Shown one piece after another: positions 59,901-62,849 of a DNA stretch of 64,000 nucleotides; positions within the stretch are counted from its first letter, which is position 1, and every line of letters begins with the position of its first letter. Below the pieces are notes generated by a model. That model had not been told where the DNA came from, ran no database searches, and saw nothing but the letters and a program-made list of their open reading frames with translations. Origin of the DNA: Capra hircus (taxonomy: Eukaryota; Chordata; Mammalia; Artiodactyla; Bovidae); assembly GCF_001704415.2 (NCBI RefSeq), contig NC_030816.1, forward strand, positions 82,276,713 to 82,340,712, written 5' to 3'. The position numbers and the translations under genes were made by a program.

Positions 59901-61237
59901 CTGAGTATCTATGATCCGGTGTGGTCTATGAGGGGGTAATGGTTTGCAAGGATTAGTAGCTTCTCTATTTTTTACTTTTTTTTTTCTTTAAAGGGAGAAA
60001 GGAAGTGTTTAACTTTCTATTTGCCTAAATTCTTCATCGTTGGACTACTGTGGTTGGCTTCTGTTACCCTTGGAATATGGCAGACGTGAGTAACTTTCTT
60101 CTACGTGAAACCACAGTCTTGGCGAGCATTGAATAATGTGGGCAGACTCAGAGTTGACCGTGTTCTGTGAACCCATCCAGAAGGGAATCTGTCACCCAGG
60201 GTTTCAAGGCTTGCTCGTGTGACTTGAGCTGCAGGTTCAGTTTTGCTTGAACAGTATGTAGAGGCATGCCTGAATCTTCTAGTCTCGGGTGGAAAAGGAA
60301 AAATACCACGTCATTTGAGATATCTCCTTCCGAGAGGCAGAGGCTTCATTTGTAGGGATGATGCTCCATTTGGCTCCTGGCTTGCCACTGTCCCCAGATG
60401 TTTTGATTCTCTCCTTTGGTTTGTGTCTGTAAAGCTTCCCGTCCTCACACCAGCTCCCAGAATTGATCTTTAATATTTCTGTCCGTCAGTAAAAAGGCAC
60501 CGCGCAGAAGCCTAACGTAGTAACAGCCTGATTCACCCAAACAGAATTTTCTGCAGAAACTAGTTCCATCTCAGGGATATGATTTTGGAAGCTGGCACAT
60601 CTCATTTCTTGGTACAGTAATGGTAGGACTTAGCTCACATCCACTTCTCTCCCTGCCCACCTGTCATCCAAGTGACCAGTGTTGTTTTGAAATGAGTTTC
60701 ATGGAAGTTTATGTTTACCTTTCTTGCTGTCTTTCACTGGAAGAGCGCATGGCCGCCCGCTCCAGTATTCTTGCCTGGAAGACCCCACGGACAGAGGAGC
60801 CTGGCGGGCTGCGGTCCATGGGGTTCAAAGAGCCGGGACTGAGCGGCTGCGCACATTGCCGTCTTTAGGTTCTCATCTGTGTCCTGGTGCCATACATGCC
60901 ATAGACGGGGTGCCTGGAAAATCAGCCTCAGAGTTGAGATAGCATAGAGAGTCTCTTAATGAAAAATACTGTACTTTACAACACTGAGGACTGTGGGCCG
61001 TTCAGTAAGTAATTCGAGATTTCTCATAAACCAAGGTTTACTTTTCAAAAATCTTTTACAGTTGGTCAGTGAGTAGATTATATTAGTAAATTTTTTAAAA
61101 AGCCAAGGGAGAGAAAGTATAAAATAAACTAGTTATTAATCTATGGCTTTTTTTTTTTTTTGTAACATCGTATCTTTAGAGTCAATGAATTACATGATCC
61201 AATGTACCAGTATCGAGTTGACACAGGAAATTTTCAG
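8603..61237 (+). CDS. TMEM181: TMEM181, spliced gene, coding exons 1-11 (3' part outside the window)
   Basis: Joined exons 8603-8733, 39450-39553, 46475-46530, 47976-48066, 49280-49401, 52095-52205, 57527-57607, 59133-59232, 59648-59778, 59994-60085 and 61180-61237 give one open frame of 359 residues with no stop. All introns are GT..AG and phases match at every junction. The product matches TMEM181/GPR178 as I remember it. It has a hydrophobic N-terminal segment (about residues 58-77), a roughly 140-residue extracytoplasmic region with sequons NFS, NNS, NRT, NYT and NFT, then a multi-helix core. The family (GOLD-domain seven-transmembrane, related to TMEM87, GPR107 and Wntless) acts in the Golgi, endosomes and plasma membrane. 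Human TMEM181 was reported as a host factor for E. coli cytolethal distending toxin. About 157 C-terminal residues, including the remaining helices and an acidic tail, are missing because the window ends in intron 11. Two CpG islands supply alternative first exons. Confidence 0.95.
9550..9660 (+). repeat. MIR SINE fragment
   Basis: The MIR core end CTTTCTCATCTGTAAAATGGG is recognisable. Confidence 0.6.
9661..11460. other. Intron 1 sequence without recognised feature
   Basis: No exon or young repeat is seen. A short direct repeat AGCTTGCTAATGCTGC occurs twice near 10897-10934. Confidence 0.5.
11540..11820 (+). mobile_element. Old L1 3' fragment
   Basis: The stretches GGAAACTAGTTTGAGGTATA, TTCATAGCGGCACAATTTG and CTGGAAGGCAGCCAAATAC are the decayed L1 ORF2 C-terminal region. 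A Bov-tA element follows directly. Confidence 0.65.
11824..12046 (+). mobile_element. Bov-tA SINE
   Basis: Full-length + copy: tRNA head with TAGTGGTAAAAAACCTGCC and box B-like GTTTGATCCC, then BovA body to GAAGTGACTTAGCATG. Confidence 0.92.
12336..12547 (-). mobile_element. Bov-tA SINE
   Basis: Reverse copy from GAAAGTGAAAGTGAAGC to GTCTGAGCCACCAGGGAAG. Confidence 0.92.
13005..13130 (+). mobile_element. MER5A-like hAT-Charlie DNA element
   Basis: The pieces GAATCACCTTGGGGAGCTTT, GGCCCAGGCCCCACCCTCAA and GATTCTGATTTAATC match the MER5 pattern. Old and non-autonomous. Confidence 0.7.
14172..14380 (+). mobile_element. Bov-tA SINE
   Basis: + copy with head GGTGGCACAGGGGGTAAAGC and body to CAACTCAGCACACACAC. 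A short internal deletion removes the usual ACAGTCCATGG block. Confidence 0.9.
14971..15172 (+). mobile_element. Bov-tA SINE
   Basis: + copy from GGGCTTCCCTTGAGGCTCAG to GAGCGACTTTCACTTTC. Confidence 0.92.
15176..16190. other. Intron 1 sequence without recognised feature
   Basis: No exon-like frame with splice sites or young repeat was recognised. Confidence 0.5.
16199..16556 (-). mobile_element. BovB LINE 3' fragment
   Basis: TTCAG-repeat tail in reverse, then the 3' UTR and C-terminal ORF remnant on the minus strand (for example LKLQYFGHLMQRVDSLEKT). Confidence 0.9.
16560..17660. other. Intron 1 sequence without recognised feature
   Basis: Nothing nameable apart from an interrupted T tract at 17408-17422. 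Confidence 0.5.
17665..18085 (-). mobile_element. MaLR/ERVL-type LTR, antisense
   Basis: The order GGCTTAAGCAACAGACATTT, CTCACAGTTCTGGAGTCAGG, CTGAGGGCTATGAGGG, AAATAAGGCCACAGTCCC is the reverse complement of an MLT-type LTR. Confidence 0.7.
18340..18497. repeat. Alternating purine-pyrimidine (TG/CG/CA) tract
   Basis: About 155 bases of nearly uninterrupted alternating purine-pyrimidine, mixing TG, TA, CG and CA steps. It is open in both directions as low-complexity Cys/Val or His/Thr peptides, which are not genes. Confidence 0.9.
18810..19008 (-). mobile_element. Bov-tA SINE
   Basis: Reverse copy, diverged, from CAGGCGCTCCGTCAGGTCCG to CGCTGAGCCATTAG. Confidence 0.85.
19595..19890 (+). mobile_element. 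MLT1-type MaLR LTR fragment
   Basis: The blocks GGCCCAAGCCAGCCATGTGG, GCCATCATGTGACTGCAGCC and CACCCAGCTGAGC are in MLT1 order. Confidence 0.6.
20060..20415 (+). mobile_element. MLT1-type MaLR LTR
   Basis: The blocks CCTGCCAACAACCACAGTGT, ACAACTTGACTGCGGCCTGT, ACCCAGCTAAGCTGCACCC and GGGGTAATTTGTTCTG follow MLT1 order; + orientation. Confidence 0.75.
20562..20788 (-). mobile_element. Bov-tA SINE
   Basis: Reverse copy flanked by the duplication GCTCCTGG (20554-20561 and 20789-20796). The head region contains an unusual run of about 14 T at 20749-20762. Confidence 0.9.
21252..21805 (-). mobile_element. BovB LINE 3' fragment
   Basis: Minus-strand remnant of the BovB ORF 3' end and 3' UTR (for example RRLLRVPCTIRRSNQSILKE). 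5' truncated, not coding. Confidence 0.92.
21902..22098 (+). mobile_element. Bov-tA SINE
   Basis: + copy with head GCCTCAGTGGTAAAGCAGC and body to CAACTGAGCGACAACAG. Sits inside the MaLR LTR. Confidence 0.9.
22290..22437 (+). mobile_element. Bov-tA SINE, 5' truncated, with G-tract expansion
   Basis: The body starts CCTTGGAGAAGGGCATCGC. The usual CTGGTGGGCTACAG is replaced by an uninterrupted or near-uninterrupted G run at 22359-22376. Confidence 0.88.
22978..23245. mobile_element. Rearranged Bov-tA pair (minus copy split by plus copy)
   Basis: 22978-23032 and 23151-23245 are two parts of one minus-oriented Bov-tA. Between them lies the 5' part of a plus-oriented copy (from GGGCTTCACTGGTGGCTCAG to the CAGTATTCTTGCC block). 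Together they form a fold-back (see findings). Confidence 0.85.
23262..23460 (+). mobile_element. Bov-tA SINE
   Basis: + copy from GAGCTTCCCAGGTGGCGCTA to CACCACTGAAACAACCTAGC. The head has lost part of the usual CTGCCAATGCAGGAG block. Confidence 0.88.
23602..23701. repeat. Two-copy tandem duplication with octamer motif
   Basis: CATCTCTGTGGTTAGAGAGACT and a following segment ending ATTTGCATCGG occur twice with a period of about 50. The octamer ATTTGCAT is at 23640-23647 and 23693-23700. Confidence 0.9.
23710..25535. other. Intron 1 sequence without recognised feature
   Basis: No exon or young repeat recognised. Short open frames have no known resemblance. Confidence 0.5.
25541..25728. repeat. 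94-bp tandem duplication
   Basis: Two adjacent copies (25541-25634 and 25635-25728) share GGTGACCTGCAGG, CAGGCTGTCAGCTCTGTGGG and CCCCTCCTGAGAGCGCTTGT with only a few differences. Confidence 0.93.
25928..26052 (+). mobile_element. Bov-tA SINE, 5' truncated
   Basis: BovA body from GAGAGCATGGCAACCCACTC to CACGACAGAAGCCACTTAC, just upstream of CpG island B. Confidence 0.88.
26369..26420. repeat. GC-rich short minisatellite in the exon 1b promoter
   Basis: About three imperfect copies of a GGCCCGCGCCCCCTTCCC-like unit, roughly 18 bases long, about 200 bases before the exon 1b ATG. Confidence 0.75.
26624..26631 (+). CDS. TMEM181: TMEM181 alternative first exon 1b (Met-Glu-Pro start)
   Basis: The ATG at 26624 sits in a strong Kozak context (GCCGCCGCGATGG) inside CpG island B. 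Only eight coding bases precede a consensus donor, ATGGAACC|GTGAGT. CC joins the first G of exon 2 to make CCG (Pro), giving Met-Glu-Pro-Leu-Ala-Pro-Met and then the same protein as the 1a form. The phase is identical to exon 1a, so both can be spliced to exon 2. With the C-terminal length I recall, this isoform would have about 475 residues, the usual human length. It lies inside the intron that follows exon 1a, so it is an alternative promoter, not an internal cassette. Confidence 0.85.
27817..28037 (-). mobile_element. Bov-tA SINE
   Basis: Reverse copy from GAAGTGAAAGTGTTAGTTGC to CAGAGCCACCAGGCAAGTCC. Confidence 0.92.
28331..29280 (+). pseudogene. SKP1: SKP1 processed pseudogene
   Basis: This is an intronless copy of the SKP1 mRNA (S-phase kinase-associated protein 1, adaptor of SCF ubiquitin ligases). 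The coding part runs 28426-28909. SIKLQSSDGEI, TMLEDLGM, WCTHHKDDPP and [20 protein letters not shown] are recognisable. The start codon has decayed to ATA. A two-base deletion after the DVTCK motif creates a stop at 28791, and a further small deletion follows. The 3' UTR ends with AATAAA at 29257 and an A-rich tail at 29271-29280. A target-site duplication, AAAAATCCTACCTTC, flanks it (28316-28330 and 29281-29295, one mismatch), proving LINE-mediated retroposition. It lies in the TMEM181 intron between exon 1b and exon 2, on the same strand. It is not expected to encode a functional protein. Confidence 0.96.
29296..30150. other. Intron 1 sequence without recognised feature
   Basis: Nothing recognised between the SKP1 pseudogene duplication and the MIR at 30160. 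Confidence 0.5.
30160..30600 (-). repeat. Two MIR-type fragments
   Basis: CCAGATGAGGACACTGAGGC near 30258 and TTTTACAGTTCAGGAATTAG near 30474 are reverse MIR signatures. Confidence 0.55.
30887..31041 (+). mobile_element. CHR-2 type tRNA-Glu SINE
   Basis: Head GGGACTTGCCTGGTGGTCCA and A-rich AATAAATAAAAA tail. Flanked by a perfect 13-base duplication TTTCAGAATTCTT (30874-30886 and 31042-31054). Confidence 0.93.
31105..31310 (+). repeat. MIR SINE, nearly complete
   Basis: tRNA-like head with GTGGGTTCAAATCCCACC, then CTCCCATCTGTAAATTGGG and ATACCTGCCTCACAGGG. The tRNA-like head is part of the SINE and not a tRNA gene. Confidence 0.75.
31500..31665 (-). repeat. MIR SINE fragment
   Basis: Reverse MIR signatures CGAGGACACTGACGCCCCGA and CAGGGTTTGAACCCAGCC. 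Confidence 0.65.
32509..32781 (-). mobile_element. BOV-A2 SINE
   Basis: Starts with a reverse AGC tract (GCTGCTGCTGCT) and holds two BovA monomers. Perfect 13-base duplication AGAGAAAGAAGTT flanks it (32496-32508 and 32782-32794). Confidence 0.95.
32800..35300. other. Intron 1 sequence without recognised feature
   Basis: GC-rich in 33-34.3 kb, which produces several long shadow frames. I see none with splice-site support or a recognised domain. A short GT run lies at 34697-34716. Confidence 0.5.
35310..35660 (+). repeat. MIR SINE split by a Bov-tA
   Basis: The MIR halves 35310-35358 (GTGTTTGAACTCTGCCTCTG) and 35527-35660 (GACAAGTCACCTGCCTCAG, CTCATCTGTGAAATGGGACC) are collinear around the SINE insertion. 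Confidence 0.75.
35359..35526 (+). mobile_element. Bov-tA SINE, 5' truncated
   Basis: + copy from GTTAAGAATCCACCTGC to GAGCGACTTTACCTTTC, inside the MIR. Confidence 0.9.
35905..36020. repeat. 29-bp minisatellite, four copies
   Basis: Copies begin ACCTCTTCCGGGCTGG at 35905, 35934, 35963 and 35992 with variants in the second half. Each copy carries the ETS-like core CTTCCGGG or CTCCGGG. Confidence 0.92.
36030..37590. other. Intron 1 sequence without recognised feature
   Basis: GC-rich shadow frames only; no recognised exon or repeat. Confidence 0.5.
37600..37815 (+). mobile_element. Bov-tA SINE
   Basis: + copy from GACTTCCCAGGTGGTGCTAA to CATGCCTGAGTGACTGAGC. Confidence 0.92.
37816..39440. 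other. End of intron 1, no recognised feature
   Basis: Contains a short GT run at 38359-38376 and a GC-rich stretch near 38.9-39.4 kb leading to exon 2. Nothing else recognised. Confidence 0.5.
39450..39553 (+). CDS. TMEM181: TMEM181 exon 2 (N-terminal membrane anchor)
   Basis: The acceptor is TCGCTGCAG|G at 39449 and the donor is AGAG|GTGAGG at 39554. After the shared split codon it encodes Leu-Ala-Pro-Met then RLYTLSKHHFVLV and a hydrophobic run rich in Phe and Val ending TVFVGIR (residues 45-78 of the long form). This is the first membrane segment, either a signal anchor or an uncleaved signal peptide. An internal ATG at 39460 could serve as a start if neither upstream ATG were used. An antisense L1 begins within about 15 bases of the donor, and a second copy of the exon-end/donor sequence lies at 42345-42357 (see findings). 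Confidence 0.95.
39567..42344 (-). mobile_element. Antisense ruminant L1, 3' 2.8 kb of ORF2 and tail
   Basis: The poly(A) tail appears as a T-rich tract at 39567-39583, directly after the exon 2 donor. The minus strand then carries the L1 3' UTR and C-terminal and reverse-transcriptase parts of ORF2, with many stops. A remnant at 42077-41655 begins MIISIGVEKAFDKTQ and ends SGYKINIQK. The 5' end stops abruptly at 42344. A Bov-tA lies inside at 40423-40614. Apparent duplications of target sequence GAGGTGAG..CAGTT are at 39551-39566 and 42345-42357. Confidence 0.88.
40423..40614 (+). mobile_element. Bov-tA SINE nested in the L1
   Basis: + copy from GCTTCCTGTGGCTCAGATGG to GAGTGACTTAGACC. Perfect 14-base duplication TATGTCTTCTTTGG flanks it (40409-40422 and 40615-40628). 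The duplicated sequence is L1, so the SINE is the younger insertion. Confidence 0.96.
42360..44730. other. Intron 2 sequence, probably old repeats I cannot name
   Basis: No exon-like frame. A G-rich block is at 42705-42725. The text of 42860-43930 has the feel of an old retroelement interior, but I cannot assign a family. Confidence 0.45.
44735..45185. repeat. Old interspersed repeat of uncertain family
   Basis: GGTTCCCCAGAGAAACTGAA near 44750, AGTCGGCAAGCTGGAGGCCC near 44862 and CATCCAGAAACACCCTCACA near 45080 form a familiar mammalian repeat in order. I cannot name it with confidence. Confidence 0.5.
45213..45412 (-). mobile_element. Bov-tA SINE
   Basis: Reverse copy from CCCAGTCATGTCCAACACTT to the head GTACCACTAGCACC. 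Confidence 0.9.
46264..46340. repeat. TG/TA microsatellite region
   Basis: Mixed TATA, TGTG and TATG steps ending in a GTGTGTGTGTGT run, 135-210 bases upstream of exon 3. Confidence 0.85.
46475..46530 (+). CDS. TMEM181: TMEM181 exon 3
   Basis: This small exon has acceptor GCTTTAG|GA and donor AAAAAG|GTAAGA. The first two bases complete Gly79. It then encodes PKVIQTSAANFSLNNSKK (residues 80-97) and ends in phase 0. The peptide directly follows the N-terminal hydrophobic segment and contains two overlapping N-glycosylation sequons (NFS and NNS), as expected for the extracytoplasmic side. A TG/TA repeat lies about 130-210 bases upstream in the intron. Confidence 0.94.
46887..47475 (-). mobile_element. 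BovB LINE 3' fragment
   Basis: Reverse copy beginning TTCAGTTCAGTCTAGTCTCT with the same ORF 3' remnant as the other BovB copies; several deletions. Lies in intron 3. Confidence 0.92.
47976..48066 (+). CDS. TMEM181: TMEM181 exon 4
   Basis: The acceptor has a long pyrimidine tract ending CTGCCTCAG|C; the donor is AAAAG|GTATGA. It encodes LKPIQIFSKPLSTYNQQ then LWLTCVVELDQSK (residues 98-127) plus one base of Glu128. This is part of the extracytoplasmic GOLD-like beta-rich region that precedes the 7TM core. The codons match the recalled TMEM181 protein almost residue for residue. Confidence 0.95.
48395..48555. mobile_element. hAT-Charlie type DNA element relic
   Basis: GGGACACTTGACAGTGTCCC, GGCCACAGCTGGGGGTCAGG and GATGCTGCTCACCATCCTGA, AGCCACAGGACAGACTCCCC follow the order of a MER1-type non-autonomous hAT element. 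The family is uncertain. Confidence 0.6.
48958..49003. repeat. Short AT-rich tandem duplication
   Basis: TATAATCAGAAAAATAAGA occurs twice, about 24 bases apart. Confidence 0.85.
49280..49401 (+). CDS. TMEM181: TMEM181 exon 5
   Basis: The acceptor is TTCTGTAG|AA and the donor is GCAGAG|GTGAGT. Two bases complete Glu128; the remaining 40 codons begin TSIQTTFTMTVKVDG and end NRTRTLTCAE (residues 129-168), phase 0. The NRT sequon and cysteine fit an extracytoplasmic beta domain. My recollection of the human protein has Gly, not Glu, at the last position of this exon. That could be species variation or my error. Confidence 0.94.
49402..51290. other. Intron 5, GC-rich part
   Basis: Contains a CA/CG alternating patch at 49550-49595 and a reverse MIR near 50055-50220 (GAGGAACTGAGGCTTAGAGA). 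The many long frames at 49.5-51.2 kb have no splice support and are read as composition shadows. Confidence 0.55.
51300..51830 (-). mobile_element. Antisense L1 3' end split by a SINE
   Basis: TTCTGCTGTACAGCGAAGTG, ATTATGGTTTATCATAGGAT and, past the SINE, AGTCCAGCTCTCTCATGCCT match the same L1 3' region as at 39.6-39.8 kb. Confidence 0.8.
51541..51735 (-). mobile_element. Bov-tA SINE with 5'-end fold-back
   Basis: Reverse Bov-tA body and head (to GAGCCACCAGGGAAGCCC). Preceded by an inverted copy of its own CCATGGACAGAGGAGCCCGG segment, giving a perfect 24-base inverted repeat. Confidence 0.9.
52095..52205 (+). CDS. TMEM181: TMEM181 exon 6
   Basis: The acceptor is CATTTGCAG|A and the donor is TTCACC|GTGAGT; both ends are phase 0. 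It encodes 37 residues starting KCAEIIVAHLSYLNYT and ending VKDLNFT (residues 169-205), the end of the extracytoplasmic domain, with sequons NYT and NFT. A second AG occurs ten bases inside the exon. Its use would shift the frame, so the first AG is chosen. Confidence 0.95.
52584..52798 (-). mobile_element. Bov-tA SINE
   Basis: Reverse copy with perfect 13-base duplication AGCTCTGATGGTT (52571-52583 and 52799-52811). Lies in intron 6. Confidence 0.95.
52885..52985 (+). repeat. MIR SINE 5' fragment
   Basis: AGCTGGGTTCAGATCCCGGT and GCCACCATTACTTCTGCCGT match the MIR head. Confidence 0.65.
53030..53405 (-). mobile_element. Old antisense L1 3' fragment
   Basis: TTCATTCCTTCTTTGCTGAA and GGTTTGTTTCCATCCTTCAG, GGAATAACACTGCTGCGAGT are decayed L1 3' sequence in reverse. 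Confidence 0.65.
53406..53601 (-). mobile_element. Bov-tA SINE
   Basis: Reverse copy from AGTGAAAGTGAACTCACTC to GAGCCACAGGGGAAGCCC. Near-duplicate CGAGTATGTATAG / CGAGTATTTATAG at its flanks suggests a target-site duplication. Confidence 0.9.
54595..54790 (-). repeat. MIR SINE
   Basis: GCCAGGGTCTGCACTAAGCT, GAAATCTGAGGTTTAATGTG and GCTGGAGTTTGAACCC follow the reverse MIR order. Confidence 0.65.
54840..55318 (-). mobile_element. Old antisense L1 3' fragment
   Basis: The end CATCAACACTCGGTGGGTCA, GTCATTTTGGCTGTTCTGAT is a reverse L1 signature; the rest is diverged. Confidence 0.6.
55319..55505 (+). mobile_element. Bov-tA SINE
   Basis: + copy from TTCCCACGATGGCTCAGCAG to GACTGAGCGGCTAAATGAC. 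Diverged flanking duplication GATAGGTGCGTAG / GATAGGCGTGTGG. Confidence 0.9.
55540..56200 (-). mobile_element. LINE-derived (L1M-like) sequence, antisense
   Basis: GGATTTGTGAGTTTATAGTT, TCATCAAATCTGGGAAAATT and CTTCAAATATTTTTTCTATC are familiar old-L1 text in reverse. The subfamily is uncertain. Confidence 0.55.
56210..57520. other. End of intron 6, no recognised feature
   Basis: A GC-rich patch at 56.3-56.7 kb yields shadow frames; the rest is AT-rich. No exon was found before exon 7. Confidence 0.5.
57527..57607 (+). CDS. TMEM181: TMEM181 exon 7 (start of the 7TM core)
   Basis: The acceptor is CATTTTAG|T and the donor is GTCACT|GTGAGT, phase 0. It encodes 27 residues, WKTYDPAFSHLEIWFR then a hydrophobic stretch FVFVVLTFIVT (residues 206-232). 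It holds the juxtamembrane segment and most of the first helix of the C-terminal membrane core, completed by the start of exon 8. A 5.3-kb intron with L1 and SINE debris precedes it. Confidence 0.95.
59133..59232 (+). CDS. TMEM181: TMEM181 exon 8
   Basis: The acceptor is GGTTCGCAG|T and the donor is AACG|GTAGGC. It encodes CLFAHSLRKFSMRDWGIEQ then KWMSILLPLLLLYN (residues 233-265) and the first base of Asp266. A basic cytosolic loop follows the first core helix and leads into the second. Open frame continues into flanking intron sequence on both sides, which creates a spurious 289-codon reading frame over 58965-59834. Confidence 0.95.
59648..59778 (+). CDS. TMEM181: TMEM181 exon 9
   Basis: The acceptor is TACCTTGCAG|AC and the donor is GTGCAG|GTGAGC, phase 0. 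It completes Asp266 and encodes PFFPLSFLVNSWFPGMLDD then FQSVFLCALLLFWLCVYHG and IRVQ (residues 267-309). It covers a membrane helix with flanking aromatic residues and ends in a short basic loop. Codon use is strongly GC-rich at third positions, unlike exons 10 and 11. Confidence 0.95.
59994..60085 (+). CDS. TMEM181: TMEM181 exon 10
   Basis: The acceptor follows a long T-rich tract, TTTAAAG|G; the donor is CAGAC|GTGAGT. It encodes GERKCLTFYLPKFFIVG then LLWLASVTLGIWQ (residues 310-339) and two bases of Thr340. One further membrane helix is present. Intron 9 is only 215 bases long. Confidence 0.95.
60738..60866 (+). mobile_element. Bov-tA SINE, 5' truncated
   Basis: BovA body from GAGCGCATGGCCGCCCGCTC to GGGACTGAGCGGCTGCGC, in intron 10. 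Confidence 0.88.
61180..61237 (+). CDS. TMEM181: TMEM181 exon 11 (last coding exon in the window)
   Basis: The acceptor is ATCTTTAG|A and the donor is TTTCAG|GTAAGG, phase 0. It completes Thr340 and encodes VNELHDPMYQYRVDTGNFQ (residues 341-359), a loop between helices. I find no continuation (Gly-Met-Lys-Val-Phe-Phe as I recall it) between here and the window end, so the next exon is beyond 64000. Confidence 0.94.
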
Positions 61238-61239
61238 GT

Positions 61240-62690
61240 AAGGATTGTCAGTGAAACCTGTGGGTTTTTTTTTTTCTTTCTGCTGTTTTAAAAAACGACT
61301 CAATTTTTTAACTTAAATTGTGCTGTTGACACAGCTGGCTAACTGGTTGTTTGATAAGGGCCATAGAAAGCTCATGGGAGGAAAATTGGGGGAGATGTGT
61401 TTGAATGGTAGGAAAAAGAAGCCCTGCATTGTCACTCCCCGTCCTTGGTTTATGGTTGAAGCGCCAGGGCACAGAGGTGCCGATTTCTAGAAACATTGTA
61501 GAACAATTAAGATATTTTGTCCATTTAGTTCTCTGAAGCGGAGTGGGGCTGGCTTCGTGGGCCTGCGAGCTCTACAGCCCCAGGGCCTGGCGCTCCCGGT
61601 GACGCTGCGCTGTCTCGGTCCTGAAACTTTTCGCGCTTTGGGAAGGCGGATCCCAGCGTTTTTACTTAACTCGAGTGACAGCCAGCCCGGAGTGTGGCCT
61701 CCTCTCGAGGCCCGGGGTGTGTTGGTGCCTCGTGGGTAGCCCATCCTGGTGCAGCTTCCGCGGAGCCCAGGCGTGGAGGTGCCTGGGGCTGAGGGGCACC
61801 CGGACTCCCGCCGGGGGGTCTGGAGTCCTGTCCCCGGGCAGGGCGAGCCCCAGAGCTGAATCCTGACCCCAGGTGACTTTCCGGCATTTCCCCGTGCAGC
61901 TTTGCAGAGGGTGATCAAGTCTGTGGTTCTTTGTGGGAACTGCTGTCTGAAAAGGAGAGAAGTGTAGTGAATGACGATACCGTGTTGAAAAGCGGTTGAG
62001 ACAGACGTGTCACAGGGATTGGTGCCAGCGCTGATTCCCAACTGGACCCCGGCAGCGGAGTGCCCGTAGCCTCTCCACTCCACTGCTTGTGAGTGTGAGG
62101 AGTTCTGAAGGTTGTTCAGTGTGTGCCTTACGAACAGCACGTCATAACCTTTGCTCTCAAAGGATATGTGACCTTGTGAGGGAGAGAAGGCGTGGGAAGT
62201 AGAGACCAGTGTTGCAGCTTGCAGGGGCCCAGCAGGTGTGTCCTTGTGGACCGCAGCCCCCTGTTACTGGGGGGAGGCTGTCTTTATTTGTGTTTTGTCC
62301 TCTCTGTCTTTGAATTAGCCCTGGGATGCTCTCATAGGTTTGCAAGGCAGGGTGCCCCTGGAGCTGCAGAGGAGGCGGGAGGTGTCCTGGGCCAGACAGA
62401 GGAGACACTGTCCCCAAGCTGTGATGGGGCGGGGCGGACCCTTGGGGAATCTGGACGCCCCAGGAAGGCTCTTGGCTGTGTCTCCTGAGGGGTGAGGCCT
62501 CAGGGCGGCCCCTCTGGGGTGGAGACACTAAGGAAGGGGAGGAAGGAGCTGCTTTGACACCTCATCAGAGAGGATTCTGCAGCCCCGGTGACAGGTGACA
62601 TTTGACACTGCTGGTTGAGTTTGCACCTCCCAGGCTACTCATTTGAAAAGCCCCTGATGCTGGCAAAGAGGAGGCGGGAGGAGAAGGGGA
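61240..62690. other. Intron 11, first part
   Basis: No exon, young repeat or credible gene was recognised; long frames at 61.5-62.5 kb have no support. Confidence 0.5.
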
Positions 62691-62694
62691 CGAC

Positions 62695-62849
62695 AGAGGA
62701 TGAGGTGGCTGGGTGGCATCACCAACTCAAAGGACATGAGTTTGAGTAAACCCCAGGAGTTGGTGATGGACAGGGAGGCCTGGTGTGCTGCAGTCCATGG
62801 GGTTGCAAAGAGTCTGATACAACTAAGCGACTGAACTGAACTGACGCTA
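62695..62849 (+). mobile_element. BovB LINE 3' end fragment
   Basis: + strand: GGCATCACCAACTCAAAGGA, GTTGGTGATGGACAGGGAGG, then the tail GACTGAACTGAACTGA. This is the only + oriented BovB piece in the window. Confidence 0.9.
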